Shown here: positions 1-11,876 of the stretch, one piece after another | How positions within the stretch are numbered: the stretch's first letter is position 1 | Layout: each line of letters opens with the position of its first letter | Source of the DNA: Populus alba | Taxonomy: Eukaryota > Streptophyta > Magnoliopsida > Malpighiales > Salicaceae | NCBI RefSeq assembly: GCF_005239225.2 | Contig: NC_133302.1 | Span: 4,278,001-4,342,000 of the forward strand | Reading direction: 5' to 3' | Length of the DNA: 64,000 bases | Notes under the pieces: model-generated | What the model was told of the DNA's origin: nothing | Database searches by the model: none | Seen by the model: only the letters and a program-made list of their open reading frames with translations | Program-made: the position numbers and the translations under genes

Positions 1-175
1 CAAACTGGGTTCATGTGGATCAAAATTGTTTCATTGGCGATGTATATAGTAATCCCTTGTATTATTACTTGGTTGTGCTATGAGTCCTGGTTTTGGTCAA
101 ATATCACATGCTGTGCTTAATTTATTGTGAATTTCTTACTAATGTACGTACATTGAATGTGATCATGCACTGTAG
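1..175 (+). other. Intron of the 11S globulin gene (3' part)
   Basis: AT-rich sequence ending in a clean acceptor (TGTAG at 171-175) directly before the coding exon at 176. No reading frame fits legumin protein here, so the whole stretch is read as the last intron; its donor lies left of the window. Confidence 0.7.
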
Positions 176-568
176 AACGCTATGATGTCACCGCATTGGA
201 ATATGAATGCACACAGCATAATCTACATCACCAGGGGAAATGGAAGGATTCAGATTGTTGGAGACAATGGACAAACGATATTTGATGGAGAAGTCCGCGA
301 GGGTCAAGTAGTTACAGCACCACAGAGCTTCGCAGTAGTGAAGAAGGCAGGAAGCCAAGGGTTCGAGTGGGTATCATTTAAAACCAACGACAATGCACAA
401 GTTAGTCAATTAGCTGGACGTGTCTCCACCATCCGAGGTTTGCCAGTGGAAGTGGTAGCAAATTCATTCCAGATCTCAAGGGAAGATGCTAGGAGGCTGA
501 AGAACAACAGGGAGGAAGTTAGCGTTTTTAGTCCTTCACAATCTGGAAGGAGTGATGAGATTGCATGA
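176..568 (+). CDS. 11S globulin / legumin-type seed storage protein, last exon
   Basis: This exon encodes the C-terminal half of the basic chain of an 11S (legumin-type) seed globulin, a hexameric storage protein deposited in protein storage vacuoles of the embryo. The exon starts at 176 after a TAG acceptor, so the first codons are Asn-Ala-Met-Met; the Met codons at 182 and 185 are internal, not a start. The protein shows the second cupin barrel ([14 protein letters not shown], then FDGEVREGQ and FEWVSFKT) and the usual 11S tail ([21 protein letters not shown]), ending at TGA 566-568. No frameshift or stop interrupts it. The earlier exons and the Asn-Gly processing site lie outside the window. 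Family assignment is firm; expression is not visible here. Confidence 0.95.
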   Translation, partial: NAMMSPHWNMNAHSIIYITRGNGRIQIVGDNGQTIFDGEVREGQVVTAPQSFAVVKKAGSQGFEWVSFKTNDNAQVSQLAGRVSTIRGLPVEVVANSFQISREDARRLKNNREEVSVFSPSQSGRSDEIA

Positions 569-1015
569 ATGCAATTGTAAGCTGAACTAGCAAGAGGCTG
601 TATGTCTAAATCAGTAGAGAATGAAATAAGCCTAAGAGGGCATGTAATGTAGTCTTGTATGGAACCTTGTACTATGCATGTTTTATGCGGGAAATGAATG
701 AAATGTTTGCTTTCTTTTCCCTTCTTTTATTTTTTTTCCTTTTTTTAATTAATTTGAATATTTAAACTAATTTGTGCCCACCTTGAATAATTCTAAATTG
801 ACTCAAACTCATGATTTCTCATTAATTTTCAAATATCCTTTCACTATGAGAGAAGAGGAAGTTCTTCTAGCTACGACTACTTCAAGTTTGTATAATATCA
901 TTGCCATCATCACTACGTACCAATTAACGATATATACATATATATATACTGATGCCTTGAGTCAAACATGCTAATATTTGCTGCAACAATGATTGATTTA
1001 ATGATTAAAGTTTCT
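569..1015 (+). other. Globulin 3' UTR and short intergenic spacer
   Basis: The first 100-150 bases after the stop are the probable 3' UTR, with polyadenylation-like AATGAAATAAG near 620 and AATGAATGAAATG near 692. The rest is AT-rich spacer up to the left LTR of the copia element. I see no gene in it. Confidence 0.5.
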
Positions 1016-1186
1016 TATTATGGGATGTGTTGTAATATAGAAAATATTATGTTTCCTCTTGTATTGTTTTATATGTGTAATAGGCTACACCATAACATAT
1101 ATACAATGCCCTACTTATATAAATAGTAGAGGAGCTGCTATATTAGAGGCACCCTCACTAAACTATCACAAATCCATGATTTAACT
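1016..1186 (+). repeat. 5' LTR of copia A
   Basis: It matches 25770-25918 over nearly its whole length, with a gap of about 22 bases near its right end. A TATATAAATAG promoter-like motif lies near 1115. The right end abuts the primer site at 1187. Confidence 0.85.
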
Positions 1187-1198
1187 TGGTATCAGAGC
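1187..1198 (+). other. Primer-binding site of copia A (tRNA-iMet type)
   Basis: TGGTATCAGAGC, the standard plant copia primer site complementary to the 3' end of initiator tRNA-Met, immediately after the left LTR. Confidence 0.9.
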
Positions 1199-1547
1199 CT
1201 CTCTACCTTAAATTGGTTCTTCTACTTTCTGCTGCAGATTTCTTTTTTTTCCTACCGCCGTCCCATTCTCCTCTATTCTCTGTTGCAGAAACCATTCTTC
1301 TTTTTGCTCTCTGTCACAGCCTACAGCCTCGTTATTTCTCCCCTATTACACAGGCTACAACCTCGTAATTGCTCTCTATCACAGGCTACAGCTTCGTTAG
1401 TGCAGGCTACAGCTTTGTTATTTCTCCTCTCTGTCACAGGCTTCGCATGATAGCCATCTGTTATCATCATCTAGCATTAATGTCAGCCTCTGTTCTCCAA
1501 ATTCTTCCTCCCTAGTCCCTGGACTCACCACAGCCACCAACACAGCC
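1199..1547 (+). other. Leader of copia A
   Basis: Untranslated leader between the primer site and gag. It is pyrimidine-rich and contains several imperfect copies of a CACAGGCTACAGC-like motif between about 1316 and 1442. No gene is seen. Confidence 0.5.
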
Positions 1548-1811
1548 ATGGCTCCTTCTCCTGCAACAGCAGTTCTTATTCCTCTCTCCAACACCCAGCA
1601 GGTTATTAATCTCAAACTTACCAACAACAATTATTTGTTTTGGCGTATGCAGATGAAGCCGTATCTGATTGGTCAAGGAGTTTTCTCGTTTGTTGATGGC
1701 TTCACTCCATGCCCCTCTTCGCAGATTATTGTAGTACCGCTTCTGCTGTCTCTACTACCTTCAATTGTAGACCCTGCCAAGCGTTCTTGGCTTGGAAATA
1801 GAAGACCAGCT
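1548..1811 (+). pseudogene. copia A gag, N-terminal part (left of the insertion)
   Basis: ATG at 1548 opens a frame with the typical copia gag start: an LKLTNNNYLFWRMQM segment followed by PYLIGQGVFSFVDG. This is the UBN2/DUF4219-like beginning of plant copia gag. The frame degrades after about 1720 and is cut at 1811 by the Tat-like element; the remaining gag resumes at 21753. The copia A polyprotein is therefore split by almost 20 kb. Confidence 0.85.
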
Positions 1812-3735
1812 TGTCGGAAGTTACCTGCGCGGCGATTCTGGCGATTTTCTCATTTTGTTTGCTTGATTTGGGGTCTTGAGAGTCGTCACCTAGTATTTAT
1901 TGAGGGTTACTAGGAAACCTGGATTTACTGGTCATGGTTAGAGATTCGAGGGTAAGGGACTGGTTGTGGCTAGGGAAGGTATTAGCACCCCTAGCGCACT
2001 CTACCTGAGGTAAGCTGCTTTGCGATTTGATGTGATTTAAAAATTTAAGATATTAATCAAATTCTTAAGGCTTTGATAAATCAGTTATTAAATCCCAGAA
2101 TATATGTAGAAACTTGTCCTTATATTTTCATGAAAAAATACAACTTGATTTTATTTGTCCTTGAGATATTTAACCATATTTAAATTAACAACTAAATTCT
2201 TTTTTTTGTCTTTTTAATTTTTATAATTCAATAACATAAATAAAAATAAAAACACACACTTCCACGTCACTTTTTACTATGTTTAACTCACACATCACTT
2301 TTACAAATTACAAAATTCAAAAGTTCAAAATAAATCAAATACTATTAATTTAGATATACACGACAACATTTGAAAATTACAAAAAGCTTTGGGAACAGTG
2401 CTAAAGGCTTCTGGCTCATGGAAACAGTGGTGGCGCGTCTTCTCCACGCGCCACTGCCACTGGCGGCACGTGGATTCACGCTCCACAGTGAAATCCGGGC
2501 AGGAGCAGAGATCCACACTGGCTTCCTCCCTTCTTCCTTTCTTCGCCGACGGTGAGCACCACCGTTACCTGCAAAACAACCAAAAACGCAGCAAGCAGTC
2601 GATTTTAGTTTTCTTTTCTCCTTCTCAGATCTGGTTCGTTCGAGTCTTTTTGGATCTGCTTCACTGTAGATCGGTCACCTTCAGTCATCTTCTTCTTCTC
2701 CTCTGTTCCATGTGCTGCGCGGCAAGGAGGAGGAACAGACGAGAGAGTGGTGTCGCTGCTATAGGCGGTGAGCTGGGTCTACTGGCTTGTAGGTTGCTGC
2801 TGTTTGCGATTCTGCCGACGTTCGGCGAGCTGGCCGCTGATTCAGGAGGAAAGAGCTGAGGGAGACCATGGCTGAGGGGAGAAGGGGAAGCAAAATGGCC
2901 GGGGGGACGGTGGAGGCTCAAGTTTTTATGGGGTTTCGGGAGAAAATCAGTGTAGAGCCGTGGCTTTCCTTTTCTGTGAAGGCTTGGGGTCACCGACTGT
3001 GTTGATGGCCGGCTATGGGAGATGACCGTGGGGAGGGAGGATCAGCCGTGGGCTCTGGTTTTGGGAGAGCTGGTAAATGAGGGTAGTGTGTTGATGACCG
3101 GGGGACTTTGGCTCTCTATTGTTTTGGCCAAAGAAAAAGGGCGCCTTCAACAGGTAAAGAGAGGGAGAACGATGGCTAGCTTGGCAAAGGAAAAGGCCTC
3201 CTTCGGTTTCGGAGAGAACTAGCGGAAAAAGGGCGCGGCGGCCCCTCAGAGAAGAAGAAAGTTTTTTTCTTTTAGGGTTTCTCCCCTTTTTTTCTCTACT
3301 GTTCCCCTCTCTGTGAATAATTTTTTTTTCCCGAGTAAAATTTTCTCCCCCCCTTTTGTGTTTACTATAGCTTAGTATTTATAAGGAAAGTTTTACTAGG
3401 TTTTTCAAACTGGTCCCTCTACTTTTATTTTTCTTTCTGTTCCTTTTTTTTTTGTAAATTTTGATTTTCTCTCTTTTTTTTTGTGTTTTCGAAAGTGAGC
3501 ACTATCACCGTCAACTCAACAAAGAAAATCAGTGATCATAAAATTTACGCGTTAAAAGTTGAACGCGTTCCAAAATTCCTTTAAAAATTTAAATTCTTTT
3601 GAGATGACGTTGAAAATGCTAAAAACAATGCAAATACATCAAAAGTATATTTTTTAGGGTTTATCTTTGTTTTTTGCTATTTTTTATTTTTTTGAAAATT
3701 TATTAAAAATATGGGTAAAAAATTGGGTAGCAACA
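1812..3735 (-). repeat. LTR of the Tat-like element (left copy; 3' LTR in element sense)
   Basis: 1924 bases, collinear with 19820-21747. A hand comparison of the first ~240 bases finds about 15 differences, nearly all transitions. The readable frames inside (for example near 2389-2859) recur in both LTRs and resemble no protein, so they are not called as genes. Confidence 0.9.
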
Positions 3736-3750
3736 GATGCCCCCTTTTTA
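3736..3750 (-). other. Polypurine tract of the Tat-like element
   Basis: On the minus strand this reads TAAAAAGGGGGCATC, directly before the TGTTGC start of the LTR, where a plus-strand priming tract belongs. Confidence 0.7.
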
Positions 3751-3884
3751 CAATGCTTACGAAGCAAAAATTCCTCAATGTTTTGCATAGTAAGCTTGTA
3801 AAAAAAACAAAAGGTCTTCCTAGCTTACTGAGTGATCCACTCAGCCAAGGACTTCACTTTTCAAAAGAAAACGGTCTCATTATC

Positions 3885-4370
3885 TTGGGTGACCTGCCCA
3901 TTTTGAAGAAAATTGGTTTATTTTCATGGGCAACCTGCCCACACACTCACACTGTTCTATTTTCATGGGCCACCTGCCCACACATACTCACGCTGGTCCC
4001 ACGTACTCACGCTGGTCTATTTTCACGGGCGATCTGCCCACACGTACTCACGCTAGTCTATTTTCAAGGGCGACCTCCCCACACATACTCACGCTGGTCC
4101 ATTTTCATGGGCGACCTGCCCACACACTCACACTGGTCTATTTTCACAGGCGACCTGCCCACACATACTCACACTAGTCTATTTTCAGGGGTGACCTCCC
4201 CACACATACTCATTGTGGTCTATTTTTAGGGGCGACCTGCCCATACATACTCGTGTTGGTCTATTTTCACGGGCGACCTGCCCACACATACTCACACTAG
4301 TCTATTTTCAGGGGCGACCTCCCCACACATACTCACGCTGGTCTATTTTCAGGGGCCACCTGCCCTTTTG
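3885..4370 (-). repeat. Tandem repeat block 1, about 12 units of ~40 bp with GGGC/GCCC hairpin core
   Basis: Imperfect ~40-bp units carry a core such as GGGCGACCTGCCC (e.g. 4109, 4230, 4270) or GGGGCGACCTCCCC (4310), separated by CACACATACTCACGCTGGTC-like spacers. The two arms of each core are complementary around a GACCT loop. Long reading frames over this block are repeat translations, not genes. Confidence 0.85.
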
Positions 4371-4556
4371 ATTAGGTTAACCTGAGATCCCATCTGGCAA
4401 TCTCCTTTAACCAAAATCGATGTGTAGCTTGGTCAACCTGAAATCCCATCTGGCGATTCCCTTTAATCGAAGCTAAATTATGTGTGTGGTTGGGTTAACC
4501 TGAGATCCCATCTGGCGATCTCCTTTAACCAGAACCAATACAAAGATATGTGTGTG
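4371..4556 (-). repeat. Three ~60-bp units forming longer nested hairpins
   Basis: Three copies begin near 4375, 4432 and 4493. The best one (4493-4530) pairs GGTTAA with TTAACC on the outside and GAGATC with GATCTC on the inside, around CCATCTGGC. The first copy keeps the outer stem; the second is partly decayed. Confidence 0.75.
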
Positions 4557-5090
4557 GTCTCATTGTAATGGGTGACCTACCTAGAAAAAGTAATGGTCTC
4601 ATTATGATGGGTGACCTACCCAAATGAAAGGTGATGATCTTATTATGACGGATGACCTACCCAGATGGAAAAATGATGGTCTCATTATGATAGGTGACCT
4701 ACCCAGATGCAAGATGATCAAAATGTGAACTGGTCTCATTGTTATGGGTGACCTACCCAAATGGAAGATGAAATGTGGTCTCATTATAATGGGCGACCTG
4801 CCCAAATAGAAGATGATGGTCTCATTATGATAGGTGACCTACCCAAATGGAGGATGAACTGTGGTCTCATTGTTATAAGTGACCTACCCATGTGAAAGAA
4901 TGGTCTCATTGTAATGGGTGACCTACCCAGAGAAAAAGATGATGGTCTCATTGTGATGGGTGATCTACCCAAATGGAAGATAATGTGGAAAGTGGTCTTA
5001 TTGTTACGGGTGACCCACCCAAGAAAACACAAAGATTTTTTTCAAAAGAAATGGTCTCATTGTTATGGGTGACCTACCCAAATGGAAGAA
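4557..5090 (-). repeat. Tandem repeat block 2, about 12 units with GGGT/ACCC hairpin core
   Basis: Units of ~40-50 bp start with GGTCTCATTGTTATGGGTGA-like sequence and share the core GGGTGACCTACCC (4608, 4745, 4915, 5066). One unit (4790) has GGGCGACCTGCCC, so both arms changed together. Spacing varies with short A-rich linkers. Confidence 0.85.
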
Positions 5091-8000
5091 TATGACTTAC
5101 CTGGCAAAAACATTTGGCAGGCGAAGTCCTGATAGGATCAGGCTAACAAACAGCGTTTCCTGATTGCAGGGTTGACTTGAAGACTCCTCTTGATGACATG
5201 GTTGATTTCCTAATTTCTTTGAGATTTTCCTACCGGCAGGGTTCATTTCATTCCTCTCTCATTTCAGGATCTAAACTGATTCTTTGTTATTATCATCTCA
5301 ATGATTCTTTCTGTCCATAATCTTTCTGGACTTCATTGAGGATCTTCCTATAATAAATCACAAGTCTGTGCAAATGTTTTTGAGGTTAGATGATATGCAT
5401 GCATCCTTACCTGATTTGAAATATAGGTCCCCCCCTCTTTGATGTCCATCGTCATAGGGTGCCTTTGTTTGCATTTCAAAGCTTTCTTTGTTCTTTCGAT
5501 GCATTGGCTCGTTCATGTGCTAGCCATCCCCTCAGCTGTAAATGCAGTGCCCATCCTAGGTTGTCCACGACGATTACTGCTCTTGTTGTTTATCAAGCTT
5601 GACAATGCCCCCAAGTATGGTGTTGTTTGATTCATCATGAAGGATTTTCTCTCCTGAATTCTTCTGAGAATTATCCTCTGATTGATTGTATGCATCATGC
5701 CAACACCCATCGAGATTGATAATCAGTCATGAACTTGCCTTCGGTTGAAACACCATTTAAGTATATATGGTCACCAACCTTCATGGAACTGCCAAGTCAT
5801 CCAGACATGGATCTCATGCTTTGCAATAAAAAGCTCATCATTGTAAGCTCAATGTTCTTCTCTATGGATTCTTTTCAGCTTGTCAAATCAGATCGTGAAA
5901 AGAAATGTGTTGGCATCATTAATGATCCATTTTATCACCCATATTCATGCGGTGAAGTGTGCATTTGAGCTTTAAAACAAATGGTCCCATAGTCAGTCTT
6001 GGTGGGTGCATCCTTCCAGCATTCATTCACATACAACTATGTGATAACATCGATCAAAAGTTATAGCCATGTTGAAGATGATAAACTAAGATGAAGATAT
6101 GAAAATATCCTTCTAGTGCAGCGTTGCTCATCAATTGCTGCTTAAGTGCACTAGATCATGGATTGTCTTTGAACAACATTGCCCCTAATATGATCTGAAG
6201 GTTCGTTCATCGATTTATACTCAAGAAGGTTTTTCTTTGTCATTGTCAGATGCTAAACATAACTTTGATGAACTTTGATGACTCATCATCTGATTCATTC
6301 TTTGCCCCCAGCTGATCCGAATACTACTTTTTTATTCTCAGGGTCCGCTGTATTTCCCCCAGGTGGTCAACATTTCAAGGAGTGTCGGGAAATGTTGATG
6401 TCATTTTTTTCAAGGATTTTGCAAACTCAATCGATGTTCTTGTTTGAAAATCTTTCTTGTTTTGGAATCAAATCCCATACTTCAAAGATCATGTCTATTC
6501 AAGTCTAATTGTTGAAAGGAAATCAAAGAGATGTCTGTCTTTGAAAGTATTAATATAAATCAAGCTCCTTTGGTCAAAGACCCAACACACACATATTCAA
6601 TGCAGTCCTTTGATTGTCTTGTATTTTGAAAACATAAATGACCCATTGTGAGATTAAAATGACTTTTTTCATGGTTCTTTGTGTCAGTTTTAATCTTTGA
6701 TCTTGGGTATATCCTTTGATGGTCTGCGATAAGGTGACCTTCTATGAATTTCAAAAAAACAAAAGGCTCAAGTAAAAACTTGAGGATTCATCAAAAGAGA
6801 TTGTTTTCTTTTTTAGCACCAATTTTATCAGCATGCATAATGACCAGTAGCTTAATTCATGAAGCCACGACTATTATGGACAAACTCTTCAAGTTTTGAG
6901 ATCGCCATTTATCGGTTCATATTGCTTACTTGATTGAAAAGGGCTTTTTAAAGCACGTAATGCAGGCTATGGTTCATGGCTATGAAAGAGAGGAATTTCA
7001 TAGGCTCAAAAAGTGTTTGAGGGTTTCAACGACCTAGGACCAACATTAACTATTCATCAACTCTTTTTCTCTTGTTGTCATTGTAGAGAAAGTGACATAT
7101 AACCTTGTTAAATTTCAAATATCAGGATTCGTTTAACATAATTCATAATGTAAATCCAACTTTTTCTTTGATGAATAACCAATCTAATTTTTCTGAAGAC
7201 ACTAGAGGCTTTATCCTAGACATACCAAAAGACATGAAATTTGTTTTTTGGTGTTGACTTTTGGCATTTGTTATGTCTTTCTTCAATTGAAACTTCTTTT
7301 GCCCTTTTTAGAATTGATAGGCATTCTCCTTCCTTTTTTTTTTTTTTTTTTTTGCTTTTCATAGCCTTCCTCAAAATTTTCTTGGATGACTCTCAATCTA
7401 TGACTTTTCTTCTTCTGGCCCTTTCTTAATCATTGGACTTTTTTCTAAGCCTTTTTGTTATCCAATAATCCTATCAGTGTCTTCAAAATATCTCTCATTT
7501 GCGCCCAGTGTGGGGTGTGATCCTAGACAGGGTTTCTTTTTGAAAGAAAATATTTCACCAGGCTCATAATAGGACTGCAAGGGATAATATTTCAAGAAAT
7601 GTGAAAGGAAAACAAAGATGGACTTTTCTCATTTCAAGCAAGGTCAGTTAGAACCGATAAATTTTGACCTCATCCAGTGTAATGATTTGGACTTGTATAA
7701 GAATCATGATTCACGAGTCCATAACTACTGAATCCACTACATGTCATTATGCATACTGCTAAACTTAGCTATATGATGTGTGGTTCAGTTTCAAGAGGTA
7801 TTAGTTCAAAATTGTTTGGTCACCTCATGTCATTTTCAAGCATCGAGTCATTTTTGCAATCAAAATAATTTTAATCTTCAGGATTGATTATCCTTAATTT
7901 TGCATGTTGGAGTTTGATCAAAATATTTTGTCAAAATACCCTTTGAAAGAAGTATCTCTTGATTTCAAAACAACAAGAAGACAAAGAAAAGACATGTTTC

Positions 8001-8248
8001 GTTCAAGGATAAGATGTGATCCAAAAACAAAATGTTAAATGGAAAAAATCCATAACAAAAATGCTTGATAATTTAACCCCTTCTTAGATCAGCTACTCTG
8101 GCAATATCTATATTTTTGCCAACCAATTTCGATCACTTGTCATTTTGAGGATGTTCTGACTACAAGATGATCAATGACATCATCTTTCACGAACTCAGCT
8201 CGATTCTTGAAACTCTTGCATTTGTTCAACTAAAATGGCCGAAGACCC
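5091..8248 (-). other. Non-coding interior of the Tat-like element, left part
   Basis: About 3.2 kb with no convincing protein on either strand; the longest frames are short and show no domain. It ends at GACCC (8244-8248), the left target duplication of the Athila element. Confidence 0.6.
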
Positions 8249-9941
8249 TGATTAGTACTTAAAAGTGCATGTTTATCAAGGGTTTATATCATCATTTTGC
8301 ACTTAAAGTATCAATAACTCCTTAACTAAAGCATGTTTTATAATAACAAGTCTAATATTATAAAATACACTAATATATGGTAAATGTTCATCTTAAATGC
8401 AGGCATATCACTGAAATCAAAGGATTGATTGATGAATTCAACTACTGAAATTTTGAAGATAAAGAAGGGTGAAGCTTAGAAAAGAGACGTTTGTGCAGTC
8501 CAAACTAGAACATTGTTCGGTAATTGGGTCATATCTCGAGTTCTAGATATCCAAATTATCTGACATTTTTATAGAGATTTGATAAGACATAGGGCTACAA
8601 CTTTCATTTAGACATCAAGATCTAAGAAGGCCATTTTCAAGTCCAAATTATAGCAATAACGGAGAAGTCCGAATCTGTCCTGCAACCCAAACACTGTTCA
8701 GTGTTTGGCCCATATCAGAAGTTCTAGAAGTCCAAATCACCTCCACTTTTTTTTCCTGGAAAGCTGAGTCAATTTCCTACAACTTTCATGCTTTCAAGTG
8801 GACCCAGTTCTGATGCTAGAATTTTCGTTTTATTTAGACAAGATGATAAGGATTTTCACTAAGTCAAAAGTTGGCCACCCACTCAACAATTAGTCATCAA
8901 ATCAATAATTCCGAATTTTGGCCTATAAAAGGAGGCATTTGCCATGTATTTGGGGGCTTGGTTATTCAGACCAAGTTCATGCTCTTTATTTCTCTCTTTA
9001 TATTTTTTTGTAATTCTTAAGTTTTGCTTTCATTAATTTCTTGTTTATGCTTTTCATTTCCTTTCCTTTCCTTAGTTAACCTGTATTTTATTTATGTTTC
9101 TCTTCTTCATTATGTTTAGCTAAGTTTATTATGTCAAGGTGAAAAGGTTACACTAATGGTGTAAGAACAAGTATGGTGTAAACTCAACATGAACCTTAAT
9201 GTTTAATATTAACATGTCTTATCTTTTTATCTTACTAATTCTTAATACTTTGCTTGTTAAATGGTTAATCTAGATTTGTGTTGTATAATACTTGGTACAA
9301 CAAATGCTTGGCACTCTCATAGCCCAACCGTATGGTATTACCTACACATGGGCTATGAAAGGTACTTGATTTGTTGTTAACATCAGTTAACATCATGAAT
9401 TCCTGACAATATTTAAAAGTTTGGTATTATGTAAATAAGATAATTAATATGATCATGTTAATAATTTATAATGAGCTATTAATGACAAATCATCCGAATG
9501 AAACCTCTTTCGTGTGTGGTTTTCCAAATTGAGTAATAAGAGTTTATACTATACTTGTTTGAAATACCATTGGTGGATCCTCTAACCTTGACATTTATTT
9601 TTATCATTGTTTAATCCTTACATTAATCTTCCATCTCAAAGTTCTCATTAATTTCTTCCTCTTCTTTTTATTGTTATTATTATTACTACTACTAATATTA
9701 TTACTACTACTACTATTATTATTATTATTATTTACATTCTTGTTATATTTTATGTACGTTAAGTATGCTCTGTGTTTGATCAAGGATCCTGACATTATTG
9801 GTCTTGCCTTGTTCATTCGCATCAGAAATCTGTTTATTATATAATATATCTCTTTGATCTTTCCATAAACTTAGTATATAGGCTGGAAACCTGTGACCCG
9901 ATCTTTTAGATCATTCTCAGGTATAACAACGCCACGTACTG

Positions 9942-9988
<47 letters not shown>

Positions 9989-10158
9989 TACTGTTATTGT
10001 TATTGTTATTATTATTGTTGTTATTATTGTTATTGTTGTGTTATTATTTATAATTTATACAATCAACCTCTCTATGGTTCGACCCCGGTCTTGCCGGGTT
10101 ATTTATTACTTCGACACTCCTGCACTTGGAAGAAGACATCAATCTTTTGGTCGTGTCA
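8249..10158 (+). repeat. 5' LTR of the Athila element (full length, 1910 bp)
   Basis: It starts TGATTAG directly after the GACCC duplication and ends GTCGTGTCA. Its last ~440 bases match 17536-17979. Trinucleotide (TTA/ATT) tracts lie inside it. Confidence 0.9.
9660..10050 (+). repeat. ATT/TTA microsatellite tracts in the Athila LTR
   Basis: Tracts lie at about 9660-9731 and 9944-10050, with counterparts at 17538-17568 and 17782-17856. Poly-Tyr and poly-Asn/Ser frames over them are not genes. Confidence 0.9.
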
Positions 10159-10164
10159 AGTTTT

Positions 10165-10182
10165 TGGCGCCGTTGCCGGGAA
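10165..10182 (+). other. Primer-binding site of the Athila element (tRNA-Asp type)
   Basis: TGGCGCCGTTGCCGGGAA, 6 bases after the LTR end. It is complementary, with one base missing from the G run, to the 3' end of plant tRNA-Asp as used by Athila elements. Confidence 0.85.
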
Positions 10183-10367
10183 GGTAATTTCTTGTACAAA
10201 TCATAGTATTTATTTTGTTTTCTCTTTTCACTTTTCTTGTATCTAACTTTGTTTCCTTTTCTTTTGTTTTCTTCTTCCTTTTATTCTCTTTCTACACGTG
10301 CATGAGTGTTTGGTCACGTACATTAAGTGGTAGGCTTTCTAGGGTATCCTCATCATTTTCAGAAAAT

Positions 10368-11876
10368 ATGGCCGAAGAAGATAACCAGTCACTTCATAAT
10401 GAGAATAATGAGAATAACCGTGTTAGGACACTTACAGACCACATGAATTCTACAAGAACAAGTGCACCCTCATGCATAGTTTTCCCTCCTGATGCATCCC
10501 ATTTTAATTTTAAGCCAGGCATTATTCAACTTTTACCTTCTTTTCATGGCTTAGATCTAGAAAATCCATACTTGCATTTGAGAGAATTTGAAGAAGTTTG
10601 TAACACCTATAATGACTTAAATTGTAGCATGAACACCATTCGATTAAACCTTTTTCCTTTTTCATTAAAAGATAAAGCTAAAACATGGCTACAAAATCTT
10701 AGGTCAGGATCCATTCGTGCTTGGGATGAAATGCAACAATAATTTTTAAAGAAGTTTTTTCCATCTCACAGAACCAACTCTTTCAAAAGACAAATCACCA
10801 CTTTCACTCAAAAACCAAGTGAAACATTTTACCAATGTTGGGATAGGTATCGAGACTTGCTTAATACTTGCCCTCATCATGGTTTTGAAACATGGAGATT
10901 GGTTTCACAATTTTATGAAGGATTAACACCTAAAGATAGACAAATGGTTGAATTGATGTGCAATGGAACTTTTGAAGATAAAGACCCTAATGAAGCAATG
11001 GAGTACCTAGACTTACTAGCTGAAAATGCGCAAAATTGGGACACTAAGGGCACTTATGAGGCACCAAGTAAAACCCAACCTCATACATCTAGTGGAGGTA
11101 TGTATAACCTTAGGGAAGATCATGACCTCCAAGCCAAGTTTACATCTTTAGCTAGAAAAGTCGAGGCACTAGAATTGAAAAAGAGTGGTCAATTAAAATC
11201 TGTTCATGACATTGTGTGTCAAATCTGTGAAACAAATGAACATGCAACCAATGACTGTCCAACTTTGCCTTTTTTAAAGGAATGTCTCCATGAACAAGCC
11301 CATGCTTTAAACAGTCTCCAAAGGCCCAATCATAACCCATACTCGCAAACATACAATCCTGGTTGGAGAAATCACCCAAATTTCAGTTGGAAGAGTGATA
11401 ACAATAATGCACAAACTTCACAGCCACCATTTCAAGCATACCATAATTTTCAAAATTCTCATGGATATGCACCTCCTTCTGCTCCACCTCCTAGAAGAAA
11501 TCTTGATGAAACATTACATGCATTCATTGAAAAGCAAGAGACAATCAACACTCAACTTACTTAAAGCATGATAAATTTTAAAGATGCTCTTGCAAAATTC
11601 ACATCTGCTCTCAGTTTTCAAGAGAAAGGTAAGTTTCCATCTCAACCACAACAAAATCCAAAGGGGCAATACAATGCAAATGCAAGTAGTTCCGAAAGCC
11701 AACACATGGATCAAGTCAAATCAGTCATCACTCTTCGCAGTGGTAAGGTTATTGAAAAACCCACTCTTGAACCTTGTGAGAAAGATGATGAGTCAATCTC
11801 TAAGGGTAAGGAAGGGGTTGAATTTGAACATTGTGAAGAAAAGACTGATTCTCCGCCAGCACTTCCATTTCCTCAT
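10368..11876 (+). pseudogene. Athila gag (two in-frame stops)
   Basis: ATG at 10368 (MAEEDNQ) is chosen because it follows the leader and begins the conserved frame. The retrotransposon gag domain is seen at about 10530-11020 (LPSFHGLDLENPYLHL, then FPFSLKDKAKTWL). A CX2CX4HX4C zinc knuckle (CQICETNEHATNDC) lies near 11217-11258, and a Pro/Asn/Gln-rich stretch follows. Stops at 10740 (TAA) and 11562 (TAA) break a frame that is otherwise open, and the frame continues into the protease. Gag forms the particle shell and packages RNA; this copy could not make it whole. Confidence 0.88.

Noticed and set aside
2389..2859. 156-codon frame, repeated at 20478-20867
   Set aside because: Lies in both LTRs of the Tat-like element, overlaps frames on the other strand, and has no domain.
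3711..4229. Long frame with repeated GDLPTHSH-like units
   Set aside because: It is a translation of the 40-bp tandem repeats; several frames show the same periodicity and no protein family fits.
4602..5032. Minus-strand frames with repeated LGRSPITMRP-like units
   Set aside because: Translation of repeat block 2, not a gene.
3885..5090. CRISPR-like array
   Set aside because: Units are imperfect, spacers are themselves repeats, and the context is a plant retroelement.
9893..10246. Frame with a long poly-Tyr run
   Set aside because: It is the ATT microsatellite within the Athila LTR.
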